Shown: positions 42,576 to 53,279 of the stretch, piece after piece
How the letters are laid out: each line of letters begins with the position of its first letter
Numbering within the stretch: the first letter of the stretch is position 1
Assembly: GCA_004151065.3 (NCBI GenBank)
Contig: NWUY0304222935.1
Coordinates: 1,575 to 59,003, forward strand
Source of the DNA: Larix sibirica
Taxonomy: Eukaryota > Streptophyta > Pinopsida > Pinales > Pinaceae
Direction of reading: 5' to 3'
Length of the DNA: 57,429 nt
Made by a program: the position numbers and the translations under genes
Notes under the pieces: model-generated
What the model saw: only the letters and a program-made list of their open reading frames with translations
Told to the model about the DNA's origin: nothing
Databases searched by the model: none

Positions 42576-42776
42576 GCTGTTACAGATTATCTAGAGGATG
42601 TTGCTTTGTTCCTTACCACTGTATGGCTCCTACAAGCTATTTTGCAGCCCAGAAAAGATCTAGTAGTGAGAGCTGTGGATTATCAGTTGATAGCAGGACA
42701 ATTATATCAATTGGATACGGATGATATTATCCGCGGGTGTGTCCTAAATAATGAGAGGCCAGATATACTGCTATAA
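42576..42776 (+). pseudogene. Ty3/gypsy RNase H-integrase junction remnant
   Basis: A 66-codon open frame without start ends at the TAA of 42774-42776. It contains ILQPRKDLVVRAVDYQLIAG, QLYQLDTDDIIRGCVLNNER and P. The K-K/R-x-L-V-V-x-A-x-D-Y-Q-L-I-A-G-x-L-Y and R-C-V-x-x-x-E-R-P pattern marks the segment just before the integrase zinc finger of plant Ty3/gypsy pol. The expected H-E-G-x-x-G-G-H finger after it is not readable. It differs from the same part of element A, so it comes from another copy or lineage. Confidence 0.75.
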
Positions 42777-42779
42777 AAG

Positions 42780-44240
42780 TTTGGCACGCAGGGCTGGAAG
42801 GAGATGGCGCTATTCGCTATCGAATATGGGGATTTAAGTACAATTGAGTATATATAATTTTTGTCTACAATGGGCTAAGTTAAGTAAGTCTGTCTCAATC
42901 TGGATTCCTTCCACTATATGTTGTTAGGGGCAACCCAGCTTCCATTTCTGATCTATATCACTATTATCTATCCAGCACAAATATTATTTTATATTAGTGG
43001 TTTACCACACCACTTCACTTTATCCAATAGATTGGTATGCATTACCCATTTATTCCTTATACAATCACTATACCCTAGCCCATTCATTCCCGAAGGAAGA
43101 AAGAGGTAGTAGAGGTTTGAAAAGGATGAGGGATGAGGATGAGGTTCCCAAGGCTGGAGGGATGGGGCTGGTTTTATCTACGTGGAGACTTGGCAGGTTC
43201 CTTCCTTACGCATACCGGGTGGCCTTTATGGAGATAAGCCAATAAAATAGATGTAACGTATGGCAGGAGGGGAACCCAATATATATATATGGTAGGCTAG
43301 GATAGGATAGGATAGTGTAGGGTATATTAGGATAGGAATGGTATATTATATTCCATGAACACCAGCTTCTAGCTTCATCCATATCGCTTCTTAGTCCCTG
43401 GTTATTCTATTGATTACTACCTTTTCTTCTTGGCCCTTTAGGTCTCCATGTCCTCCCTACGGGGGGTTTACTTCTTCTTAGTCCCCCACGCTTTTATCCT
43501 TTATTTCTCCAGTCTCCATTCAAAACAAAAAGTGCACCTGACTTTCTTTCTGCTAAAGCGAGTAAAGTAACCCTTATCCTCCTGTTATTCTAGCTGAACT
43601 AGCACTATATTTCCAGGTCCAATAGAGCCCCAAGACACCTTACTTATAAGCCCCTTAGCTCCTCCTCCCATTTCTTTTCGCAGAATGAAAAGTTCCTCTG
43701 TGCCTAGGTCTATCCTTGTAAGGTCTATCTCTCCATGGACACTGGGTTCAACCTTATTCTTTACAGCGGGATCATATGTCCTAGCCAGGCCTTCCCGATC
43801 CTTCCGCAGAAGGTCCCCCCCCACTTGCGAGGTATGCACTATTAGTTTTCTTTAGTATCCATGGACACTTACTAGCCTTATTGTCCTTGCCCTTACTTTG
43901 TATACCACTAGCCTTACTGGAGATAAGTCCCTGGTCTTAGTCCCATATTCTCTTTTCGATTACTCCTCCCTTTGTCTCGCCCATTCTTCCCTTCTATCTA
44001 AGAGACCAGTGAAGCTAGTAAGTCCCCTGCGAATCAGCTAGCTTTCCCTTCTGACACCCCCGTTAAAGCCCGGGCCTATCTCATTTTTCTTTGGCCTAAG
44101 CAAGAAGCATTGTCATCATTAAGGGGTATAGCCATTTATCCTTATAATCCAATGATAATCCAAGGGAGCTAATATCCATGGGAGTAGAGCCTAAGAAACC
44201 TGGCAGGTCCGTTGGGAGTAGTAATTAATAATTCAGGCTA
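42780..44240. other. No gene recognised
   Basis: A short TAGGA slippage tract (~43,292-43,325) is present, and 43.35-44.1 kb is pyrimidine-rich with repeated CTAGCCTTACTGG / CTAGCCTTATTG words. An 84-codon minus frame (43585-43839) and an 82-codon plus frame (42997-43245) are unrecognised. Confidence 0.5.
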
Positions 44241-44254
44241 ATCGAAGGTGTTTA

Positions 44255-44640
44255 CTCCAACTGCTTTTCTAGATTGCACAAATATAATGCTTGGGATGAT
44301 GCCAGTTCGAGTGCTTATAGGGATTATGCTGGGAATACCCGCCTACTACCCACTACTTATTTACTGCTATTCTACTATTCAGCTCAGGTGTAAAGTCCTA
44401 CGCTCCAGATTCAACTTATGCTGGGAATCCTGTGTCCGCATGATCGTGCTCAACTGATGATGGAAGTCCTTTCTGAATGCTTAGAAGAATAATAATAATA
44501 ATGCCGGTTCAACTGGTAATGGATGCCGGAAATAATGACCCTGGAAATGCTGATCGTAATGCTGCTGGAAATGATCCTGGAACTGCTCCGGGTACTGCTG
44601 CTAGGAATTATGCTTATTGGAATTCCACCTTTTTTTTCCT
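44255..44640 (+). repeat. Three-base-periodic island (plus), adjacent to element B
   Basis: AATGCTTGGGATGATGCCAG and TTCGAGTGCTTATAGGGATT with ATGCTGGGAAT open it. After an eroded middle, GCCGGTTCAACTGGTAATGG, ATGCCGGAAATAATGACCCT, GGAAATGCTGATCGTAATGC and TGCTGGAAATGATCCTGGAA follow. These are the same words as in the 18.54-19.67 kb island. A (AAT)n run sits at ~44,487-44,500. The island ends about 70 bases before element B begins. Confidence 0.7.
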
Positions 44641-44709
44641 AAATTTACCAGTTACTCGATCCGTTCTCAGAACCCGTTCAGCAAAAGAGAAGAATGGAAA
44701 GAACTCACA

Positions 44710-45720
44710 CTAAAATCCCTTCTGTAGGTTATGAAGCTCACTAGCCTGAAGAGGAGAGTTTATACAGGTTTCCAAGATGATATGCTCCAAAACACATAGG
44801 AATTTCTCATCTAAGAACTCAAGCTTAACGGTGTGATGGTCCTCATCTAAGATTACATCGCGAAGGGAGACTCCGATAGAGGGAACTAAGACCTCTAAGA
44901 GAATAACCACTTCGATTCCATATACTAGATAAAAAGGGGTAGCCCAACTAAAGTCTGTACAGAAGTACAATAAGCCTACAATACTTGGTACAGTTGAACG
45001 TGTCAGTATAACCTTAAAGACATGATTCAATTCAGAATGTGCAATAGGATGTTGTTTATCACTTCAGCTTTACCATTACCTTTAGGATAGTAAGGAGAGG
45101 AGAACTTCTGAGTTATGTGGTATTTTGTAAGAAGCTCTTTATTGGGGAGGAAGAAAATTATTTACCATTATTGGTATAGTACTGGGGACACTTAATTGGT
45201 CGATAAGGTGGTGGTAATGGATGAATAAAACTATTACACTCCTTTAAATGATTATGAGTAGGATGGATTAAACCCACTTTATGAAGTAGTTTTTAGCAGT
45301 AATTTGAAACTTGTGGCCATAAGAGGATGAGGGAGAGATGGCTTCAATGAGATCTAAACCCCATATGGAGAAAGGCTAGGGTTACTCAATGGGGACTAGT
45401 TTACACAATAGAGCAAGAACTAGGTTTGCATGCTTTTGGCATACGACACGAGTTACAAATTGATGGATGTCTTCCCACATGGTGGGCTAATAATAGCCCA
45501 TTCAGAGTAGCTTTAGATGGAAGGCTTGTACATAAAAGTGATCGCCAAAAATGCCAGTGTGTGTATCATCGATGAGGTTATCTAACTGGGAGGAGTCAAT
45601 GCAACAGGGCATGACTCCATCAAAGCCTTTCTTGAAGAAAAGGCTGCTTATAAGGACAGAACGAGTAGATGCATGAGCAAATAAATTACTAGTGGACTTA
45701 GGAGCATGCTTGGAACTTGC
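44710..45720 (-). pseudogene. Ty3/gypsy integrase remnant, element B
   Basis: Order on the minus strand: a zinc-region stretch with IDDTHTGIFGDHFYVQAFHL, then PTMWEDIHQFVTRVVCQKHA, then WGLDLIEAISPSSSYGHKFQ with a catalytic-type Asp, then SSPYYPKGNGKAEVINNILL (the position of the catalytic Glu is kept, in KAE). Finally the 106-codon frame 45030-44710 holds WATPFYLVYGIEVVILLEVL and PSIGVSLRDVILDE. Stops and shifts separate these blocks. In contrast to element A, the Glu segment is intact. Confidence 0.85.
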
Positions 45721-45724
45721 CAGT

Positions 45725-46085
45725 AGTGAGGTACTACAGAATCTCTACATACCAAGGGCGAGAGAGCTAAGGATGATATGATAAGACTTACCCATATAGT
45801 CTTTATATTGAAGGGGAGGGACTAATTCAATTGAGGCAACGAATGTAGCGTCGTTGAGCAACCCTATATAAGGGGGTAGAGAGGATAGTTGGATGGATAT
45901 AAAATGGATATACTCAGAAGGATTAAGTATAGTTTCCATATTTTGGGAAGGGAACATGTAGAGGCTACTGTGGTTAGGAGGTTGGCTCAACAATTCACTC
46001 AGATAACGTGGGAAATTTACTAAAAGGATAAATTACTAAAAAGGTTAGTTACCCACTGGTGGTACTGGACCAAGATATAGTGGCT
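45725..46085 (-). other. Spacer between second RNase H and integrase in element B
   Basis: An 82-codon minus frame (45993-45745), starting with MLSQPPNHSSLYMFPSQNME, lies where Tat elements have a poorly conserved linker. I infer that it belongs to the pol remnant by position and composition, not by motif. Confidence 0.4.
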
Positions 46086-46089
46086 AATT

Positions 46090-46490
46090 GCTTACTGGTT
46101 GTTTACTTGGTTGACGATCAGTTGGAAGTAACCATAAATCGAATGTTATGAGCGACAAGGTTTAAGGTAGTTGATAGATTGAGGACTAGGGCTTCATACT
46201 CAGCAACATTATTAGAGCAAAGTAAAGCCTAAAAGCAAATAAAATGCTAGCAGTCTTATTAAAGATAGGATAAATTTTGCTGTTTCCCAGGTCTAGACTT
46301 ATTTCTGGCTTCATCAAAGAATAAGGTCTAAAGTGAGTTATAAGGGAAGGGTCTACTTTGAGGAGAGGACTGCGAGTATCACTAAGGAAGATTAGCATCA
46401 CTATCATCATCAGATGAATCACAATGGATAAAATAAATAGAGTAAGCCAATTAATCAACAATGACTTGTCCCTTAACTGATTTCTTCACC
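46090..46490 (-). pseudogene. Archaeal-type RNase H remnant (second RNase H)
   Basis: After KSVKGQVIVD (linker following the first RNase H) the minus strand gives FFDEARNKS-like residues and, near 46,215-46,190, LCSNNVAEYEALVLNL. N-N-V-A-E-Y-E-A-L is the signature around the catalytic Glu of the archaeal-type RNase H carried by Tat elements. The preceding half is split over a 91-codon frame (46461-46186) and another frame. The third segment, IRFMVTSN, ends in a stop where an aspartate-serine motif is expected. Confidence 0.7.
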
Positions 46491-46494
46491 ACCT

Positions 46495-46905
46495 TTAATT
46501 CAATATAAAAAAATTCTTAGAGGTTTAAGATCCATTTGGTAACACGACCGGACAAAATAGGCTTTGTGGCTCAGTAGTCTAGGGGGTCCGTAGGACACCA
46601 TACCTAAATTTATTGGAGGATGTAGTGTAAAAAGTGCTTTGTGGTCAACACTACAAAAAGCAAAAACTTCTCTAAGTAAGAGTAGCGGATCTCATAATCA
46701 ACCAAGGTATGGAAAATAGAATAGATGGATCTTTCCCTACCCTAGGAGGAGAGTTCTCATAAAGTTGCATGAGGATTACAAATAGAGTATTAGAGATAGC
46801 CAAAATGTATAGGATAAAGGGACGATCAGACTTGGGAGGGACCAAAGTTGGTAAATTTATAATAAAAGCCTTGCTCTCCTAATGTCAAGCAAGTATACCT
46901 TAAAA
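46495..46905 (-). pseudogene. Ty3/gypsy RNase H remnant (native domain)
   Basis: Minus-strand frames read LPTLVPPKSDRPFILYILAI, then QLYENSPPRVGKDPSILF-like text, then a LTTKHFLHYILQ phrase and LSGRVTKWILNL. This follows the order of the retrotransposon RNase H: L-V-P-P-x-x-x-x-P-x-x-L-Y start, a tyrosine/lysine/isoleucine middle, an H-Y-x-L helix and the G-R-x-x-K-W end. At least three frame changes are needed. Confidence 0.7.
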
Positions 46906-47077
46906 TGTGAGCTTAAAATTTTTTTATTCCATCTAAATGGAGTGTCTTTCTTAATAATAAAAGTAAGCAATTTTGAAAAGAAAAAACTTTCAATTAAAGT
47001 ATGAAGAAAAAATGACACTGAGCCTATAAATAATAATAATAATAAAAAGAACTAATACCTATAATGGTACTAGGTGG

Positions 47078-47830
47078 TTACATCTTAAGGATGGCTTGGA
47101 TCTTAGCAAGGCCCTTGATACCACGATGGAAAATCATAAAGTAAAGGAGTTTTCCATTATTAACACCCAAAAGACCTTTTGCTAGCTTGAGGCGTATCTT
47201 AGAACATCTAAGATGCTCAAGAATTACCCAAAGGTCAAAAATATGGTCCAAATGATGCCTGGACTTGGTGATAAGATCATTCACATAGATTTGGATAATT
47301 ATGTTTTTGAGGTTATGGAAGGTAAAGATCACAACATGTTTGTATGTAACCCTAGCATTCTTTAAGCCAAAGGACATGATGCGGTAGAATATGTATGTAA
47401 CTCCCACTGAAAGGAGGTTTTGTGATGATCATCTTTGGCTATCATAATCTGATTATAGCTAGCGAAGCCATCCATGAGAGACATCATCTTGTAGCATGCG
47501 TAAGAGTATATGAGCTAGTATATAAAGGGTAGAGGTAACTTTTACTTGGGACTAGCGAGATTTAGATCCCTGAAGATAATCACATGCATATAGATATGTT
47601 CTTTTTTATGACTAGGACTATGTTCATCCATTTCAGATAGTAAATAATCTAGATAAAACCAACATAAAGGAGTATTTCAATATCCTTGTATAGTAAGGTA
47701 TTGACCTCGGTGGCAATGAAGCTTTTACTTTATGGGTTTATAACCTAGTAAAATAAATAGATTGTAGGATACAAGGGACACATTTATGCCTGGCTTGTCT
47801 GAATAGTCCTAAGTGAAAAAATCTTGGTAC
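47078..47830 (-). pseudogene. Ty3/gypsy reverse transcriptase remnant
   Basis: Beginning near 47,740 on the minus strand, WMNIVLVIKKN is followed by FRDLNLASPK, then SYACYKMMSLMDGFASYNQI with MIAKDDHHKTSFQWE, and then the 109-codon frame 47407-47078 with FYRIMSFGLKNARVTYKHVV and IYVNDLITKS. These are the ordered RT motifs: F-R-D-L-N, M-D-x-x-x-x-Y-x-Q-I, M-x-F-G-L-x-N-A and the active-site box. The usual Y-V-D-D box reads Y-V-N-D here, so a catalytic Asp is lost in addition to the frameshifts. Confidence 0.85.
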
Positions 47831-47834
47831 TTTG

Positions 47835-48835
47835 AAAGCAGAGCTCTGTAGGACTCAACTTATTGAGGGGTCATATTTGACAGAAACTTTAGGATACATG
47901 GACGTTCGAGAGGACCCACATAAATCGATGGTGTCCTCTACGAGGAGGTGGTTTCCTTACTTAAATGTCTCCAAAGTGGAAGATCACACAAGGTGCGAAG
48001 TCGCTTTCCCGACTCCGCCCCCCCCCTCATTATCATCTTCTGCGAGCTCTCTCTCCCCTTATGAACAACTGACTGAAAGCCCTTTATTCTGGTCTCACTA
48101 TGCAACCTTAGGATTTGCTTCCTTATGACTGATTGTACCGGCCCTTATACCTTACGTCGTTGTACAATTAAAGGCACTCCTCATACCTTCCTTCGCAGAT
48201 AATGCACGCCACGCCTGCTACCACCCCCTATACTCCGGGCGGGACCGGTCACCAAGTCTAGCTAATTTGACGCGATACTGCGCCTCTGGAATGGATAAGC
48301 CCCAAGTAAGCTTTGTAACCTCCCTCACCCCACCCTTCTTTTCGTAAGTTGCATACGATGGGCTCTTATTCCTCCCGATATAGTAGTGGAGACCGCCTCT
48401 CTTCCCCTCTAAATTACCCTCCCCGTGAGCTGTTGGCTTAATGAATCTTCCTCAGAGGATCCTTTCAATAAACAAGAAGGAAAGGAATGAAAGGGCAATA
48501 ATCCGCCACACCGAAATTGAAAGATTACCAGCAAATACTAAGAAGAAGTACAGGTTAAAAAAAAGCTAATTATAAGAGCTGGAGAAGATGCACTTCATCG
48601 ACAGGAGGTTGTTAGGTGCCCACTAGTTTAATTGAAATGAACCTATGCAGTAGTTTAAGCTTTAGTGTCAGAACTACTACTTACTAGTTTTTTTTCGTAA
48701 GCTCTACTAATTGTTTACCACTTCACTGGTCGAGAGGAGAAGGAAGCCCACCATTTGATTGAGGGAACATGTCACGATAAAAGAAGTCCCCCCCAAGTTT
48801 ACACCGAACGGGATAAGATAATTTTACCCATCACA
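47835..48835. other. No gene recognised
   Basis: A 98-codon plus frame (47832-48128) starts at the boundary with element B. Its product is unrecognised and its proline/serine-rich middle reflects a C-rich tract. CpG becomes frequent again from about 47.9 kb, marking the right edge of the retroelement DNA. Confidence 0.5.
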
Positions 48836-48839
48836 CGAT

Positions 48840-49100
48840 GACGACGATATTGCGGCGATGTTATCTCAATTACTCAACTGGTGGCAACTCGGCTCTATTT
48901 TCTGGTGAAAGCATGGGGAACTCAATCAATCTAGTTCGGTGGATCCGACGGGTGAAGTGTGATGGTATCACTCACATAGTCGTGGCACATATTCGTTTGT
49001 AGCACCTCTAGGTAGCACTTATTGCCCCTCTTGCTTGGTAGCACCTAATTGTTCACTGACATATCCCCTCCCGTGGTGGCACCTCTTGGTAACACATGTG
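48840..49100 (+). repeat. Degenerate GGTRGCACCT / CTGGTGGCAACTCGG repeats
   Basis: CTGGTGGCAACTCGGCTC, CTGGTGAAAGCATGGGGAAC and GTTCGGTGGATCC are followed by GTAGCACCTCTAGG, GTAGCACTTATTGCC, GGTAGCACCTAATTG and GGTGGCACCTCTTGGTAACA. Wording is close to 29.75-29.94 kb. Periods are irregular (about 20-40). Confidence 0.6.
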
Positions 49101-49104
49101 GGAC

Positions 49105-49400
49105 CGGCCACCCCTATCGGTCTTTGATCGATTTCGAATGCCAATAAATCATGGCGCATCCTACAAGATTCGCTAAGCATCATTGGCTCCCCCGGTCATT
49201 GAATAGCTTTGTCAATCGCTCAATGACTCATCAATCAATCTCATCTGGCTGACTGAATAAATCATGTCGATGGGATGGTTCTCCTAGCAAGATGGAGGAC
49301 GTGCTCTAGAACCATGGCATGTTACTACGGATGATTACAAGGAACCCAGAGAGAATATAAGAAGGACAAATCAATCAATTGAGCTAATGAAGCCAGAGGT
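49105..49400. other. No gene recognised
   Basis: Nothing supported. Confidence 0.5.
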
Positions 49401-49404
49401 CTGA

Positions 49405-49698
49405 TTGGTGTGCATGTGGCATATGAGCTGTTATTCCACATTGATAAGTTGGGGTCCCTATAGATGCTTAGAACACAAAAAGAAATTTGACCAGCATCAT
49501 GAGATTTGGGTAATGCAAATTGAAATGGACTTTATGTTCTTGACGCCACAGGATTTGAAAAGACTTTAAGATTCTCTAGCTGAACTTCGAATACAGTTAG
49601 CGAATTGCGGGACCCAACACAATAACAAAGATGTGCATTAGGAGATATTGGACCGTTGCATATTAAAGTATTTGAGGGAGGCTGCATCGCGGTTATGA
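49405..49698 (+). pseudogene. Unrecognised decayed coding frame
   Basis: One frame runs from after the TGA at 49402 to the TGA at 49696-49698, 97 codons with only two internal stops (TAA 49567, TAG 49639). From about 49,450 it reads SWGPYRCLEHKKKFDQHHEI, then WVMQIEMDFMFLTPQDLKRL, stop, DSLAELRIQLANCGTQHNNK, DVH, stop, EILDRCILKYLREAA. The composition (Asp/Glu/Lys/Arg/Gln with regularly spaced Leu, helix-like) looks like protein rather than chance, but I cannot name a family. It lies about 1.6 kb beyond element B and is not an obvious part of it. It could be a nuclear gene fragment or a lost mitochondrial or plasmid ORF. Confidence 0.45.
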
Positions 49699-49699
49699 G

Positions 49700-51455
49700 C
49701 AGCCCAAAAACCATTGTACTAAATGGGTATAGAGGGAAGCACTTTAGAATTCAATATGCTTTGCCGCCAGATTCGGTCGTGCTTCTCCAAAGAGGCCAAA
49801 GGAGCAATTAATATTGTAAAAAAAAAGGTTGGAACGCAGTCTGCGCTGAAGGCACCAGGGATTCTGGGGATTCTCTTACGTGGGGGATCTCCCACGAAGA
49901 ACTAAATGCCTGGAGCTTCGCGAGTTCCCGAAAGGTTAGTTTGGCAATGGCTCAGGAACAGATTAAACGGGCGACAGAATAGCCCACAAACACGAAAGAA
50001 AATCTTAATCCTTTGGCCCCACCTTTTACAACTCTACTTCTTACGAGGCAGCTTGGAATAAGAATGACTGGTGGTCGGGGGATTACACGACACGCAATAA
50101 CCAGCATTCGCATTTGCCGGGCTTTGCACACCTATATTTATACATAAAGTCACACTCCTTCCCAAAGCCTTACAGTTTCAAATACCTTGGGGAGGACAAA
50201 CTTGAAGTACTTCCGTGGCTGGGACATAATTTGGTAACTTCGCACAAGTTAAGGGAGTTGAAGCTCTTCATACAAGGGGGCTATACTAAAAAACATTGTT
50301 GATGCAATAGTAATTGGGCTACAATACTACTAAAATAGGGGGGTTTATCATTTCTTTTCTTCCTCTGAGACTTCATAATTTATATGGGGCGAGTAACAAC
50401 CAATACTTGTGGCTTTTGGTCTATCCCTCTTGATTACTCACAAACTTGGCAGATAGAATCCATCTCCCGTGGGAAACTACTTCAAGTTTTAGATGGCCAG
50501 ACAGCTAGCTAGCTAGCTTGGAGTGGGGAGTTAGAGGGAAACACTTCTTCATAAAAAACCGTAACATCCCAATCATATTGCTCGGGGCTGGCCCAGTGCA
50601 TTTACGAACGAATACTACAAAATACCAGACTGGTTTTAGTTTATTGGGCTGGGGACAACTCACATATCTCTTGTTGTGGATGGAAAGAACAAAATTGGCA
50701 AATATTGAAAGGAAGAGATCCAACATATAGCAAGTAGGGTTTCAGTAGCAGCATAAGGGGCAGATTCGTCCCAGCATCCCCAGCAGAACAAGCATAACCG
50801 TTCCCAGGAGAAAATAGAAAAACGTGTGTAGATGGGGTGTTTCATATAAGAAAATCCATCGTGGGCTGGTTCGATAGGTAATCTTCTAGGCGGTCTCTTT
50901 CGTGCATTTCTAAATAGGCAAGTTAATGGCTGAGAGCCTCTAAGGTTCTTCCATTTAATCCATCCCTCGATCCAACCCACTGAATATTGTTCCTGGCTTA
51001 AGCAATTTAGAAGGGCAGCCCTCCCTCCATGTCCTGAAGTGTAAGTTCGTAAAACTCCCCGGTTTACAAACAACTTGCCCATCTTAAGACCTATATGCCC
51101 TATACCACTTGGATGAGTGAATCTTAAGAGGGACAGCTATATTATTCTTCGGGCGGGATGGGAAGGGCATGGATGGGATGATGTGGGAATTACCTGAAAT
51201 GCTATCATTAAGCCATTTTCCTAATGACAAATGCACGACAGATACCCCATTGAGGGATTATGACTCGACCCATACCAACCACCCGTTTTAGAGCTCTTAA
51301 ATAGCATTTACGACGCTTCTCTTAATTCCACTACTAACCTAAACAGCATGGATAGTCTTGTCTAGGACTAGCCGGGATAACTCAACAGGAGAGGAGGGTC
51401 GGCCCATTCTACTTACTTCATTCGATGGAATAGGGGGTCGGCCTTCGTAAAAAGG
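49700..51455. other. No gene recognised; chance ORFs
   Basis: The longest is 140 codons on the minus strand (50660-51082), starting MGKLFVNRGVLRTYTSGHGG. No domain is recognised, and it overlaps smaller frames on both strands. The tetramer-like CTAGCTAGCTAGC occurs near 50,507. Confidence 0.5.
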
Positions 51456-51460
51456 GATAA

Positions 51461-51720
51461 CCCTACTTTTTCTTTCTTCCTGATCCCTTCCTTCTTTCTT
51501 ACTGGTATTCCTTCCTTGAACTGGTAGTAAATTGACTAACAAAAGTGAGAACCTTACCTTTTCTTTCTTCCTGACCTTGACCTTCTTTCCTTGCAGGAAA
51601 TTGAGAAAGCGAACTGGGCGTCGACCCTCTCCTTATAATGAGAGCGTGCTTACGCACCCTTTGGCGTTGCTTCTTGTAAAGTGCCTTACCTTCCTTCTGA
51701 AACTGGGAAATTTACTAACA
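51461..51720 (+). repeat. ~91-bp degenerate tandem repeat
   Basis: Unit 1 (51461-51551) has TTTTTCTTTCTTCCTGATCC, CCTTCTTTCTTACTGG and GTAGTAAATTGACTAACAA. Unit 2 (51552-51620) has CCTTTTCTTTCTTCCTGACC, CCTTCTTTCCTTGCAGG and AAATTGAGAAAGCGAACTGG. A third, shorter unit (51683-51720) has CTTACCTTCCTTCTGAAACT then GGGAAATTTACTAACAAG. Confidence 0.75.
51657..51686 (+). repeat. 30-bp exact repeat (partner 27439-27468)
   Basis: Identical to the copy at 27.44 kb and, like it, preceded by a GGAAATTGAG...TGGGCG unit. This ties the 51.5 kb array to the 27.2-27.4 kb array. Confidence 0.9.
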
Positions 51721-51724
51721 AGAC

Positions 51725-53275
51725 ATCTTAATTTCCTGTCTGAGGCCGGTAGTTACGGGCTAGCTCAATCCATTGGTAAGTAAACATATCCCTCGATCTC
51801 AAACCCTACATCACTTACCGCTTATGATTCACCCATTTGAGGATCATCGCCATATACATAGTGCTAGTTATATAGTCCCAGTCAGGGAGGTAGGTAGCTA
51901 GGTAGGTGGGTGATGCCCGGATAATGATCGATTGATAGCCCACATCCTTTGAGAGTAGGGATGGTATAAAAAAGCCATCTTTCCATATAGGTGGTCCCAC
52001 GTACGGACGAATGAGACAGCCCACATCACCGCGGGCCAATAAGATCAGCTATGCTCATTCAGTGGGGCTATGATCGGGTGTCTATAATTGGTGGCTATGC
52101 GGCCCTTTCCCTACAGGCTCTGTGGGGTGGGCTTTTATCCCTTCTACATGGTGGGTAGTCCTAATCCTATTGGCCAGTGGTTAAATGCTGTCATTTGTTC
52201 AACGCCTAATTGGTCTTCCCTTTGTTGGAGGATTTTAAACACTTCCTCCTGTCACCACGCCCGATTGATGGACTTACTATGGCCTCACTCCACCTGACCT
52301 CAACCTCACCTGATAGTGTAACCCCCATATCACGGTAGTTGAACCTCCATCCTCTTGATTGGTTGTGGAACCCCCTATGGTGGTGTCCTATAGTTCTTCG
52401 TTGCGGAACCCAATGTTAGTGCTGCCCCTATGTGGGATTCCTAAGAGTGTGCCCTATCTGGATGCCCACTTACTAAGATGCGAAGATCATATGGGTTAAC
52501 GGGATAAATTTTGGATGGAGACATAGAAACACCTGGCATTTACATTGGACATTATAGGTTATGGATCTATCCTAGGACTCTCATGCTGGACGTGTCCGCA
52601 TAAACAGTCAAATGGTTTTTGCTGAACCACAAGCACAAGGCCTCTTCTTAATAGACCTGGACAATGAAAAAAGAAATAGAGGTCTAGCATCGACACTGGT
52701 GGACATGGATGGATGGGATGGACAAAACTCCTATAGCTTCTTTGCAGGAGCTCAGGGAGAATAGCATCATGGAAAGGTTACAACAAGCCATCTTGGCCTA
52801 ACTCGCACCTCACCTGATAGTGTGTAAACCCCCACCCAAACCCCTTCTATTACGAATGCCGGAACCCTACGATGATGGAGTTCCTTACCAACCCATTATA
52901 CCAGGGATAGAAGTAATAAGTAGTAAACAGTATCAGGAGAAGACCTTACCTTGTTCATACAACCTACCCTAAATAGATAGCCAACTGCAATTCATAGATT
53001 CTCCATAGACCCATATTATACCATGAGGTGCTGATAAGGCACTGTATAATCCCTTAATTTAGGAACATGTAATGGAATGGAACGGTTTTATGAGCCCCAC
53101 CTAAGATATATAGTCCGTCACTCTCACTGCCTGCCATAGACCTTCCATTAGAAGGGGACTTACTTACCCTTCCAGAAAGAAGGTGAAATAAAGGCATGGT
53201 TCTAGAAACAAGGAAGAGCAGCATACAAATATAAAATTTGATATATTAACAACAGATGTTGCTGGTAATTGGGCA
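51725..53275. other. No gene recognised; one short diverged repeat
   Basis: CCTCACCTGATAGTGTAACC then CCCA (52304) recurs as CCTCACCTGATAGTGTGTAA then ACCCCCA (52808). Frames of up to 83 codons have no recognised product. Confidence 0.5.
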
Positions 53276-53279
53276 CTAA

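Larger units (their letters stand above)
44710..47830 (-). mobile_element. Decayed Tat-like Ty3/gypsy pol, element B
   Basis: On the minus strand, from 47.83 down to 44.71 kb, pol domains occur in the order reverse transcriptase, RNase H, archaeal-type RNase H, integrase. That order, with two RNase H domains before integrase, is known for the Tat lineage of plant Ty3/gypsy elements. The region is visibly AT-richer and poorer in CpG than its flanks, which fits a nuclear methylated past. Gag, protease and LTRs are not seen. Stops and frameshifts occur every few dozen codons. Confidence 0.85.

Noticed and set aside
50660-51082. 140-codon minus ORF, the longest in the window
   Set aside because: No domain, membrane pattern or family recognised, and overlapped by other frames. 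Not enough to call a gene.
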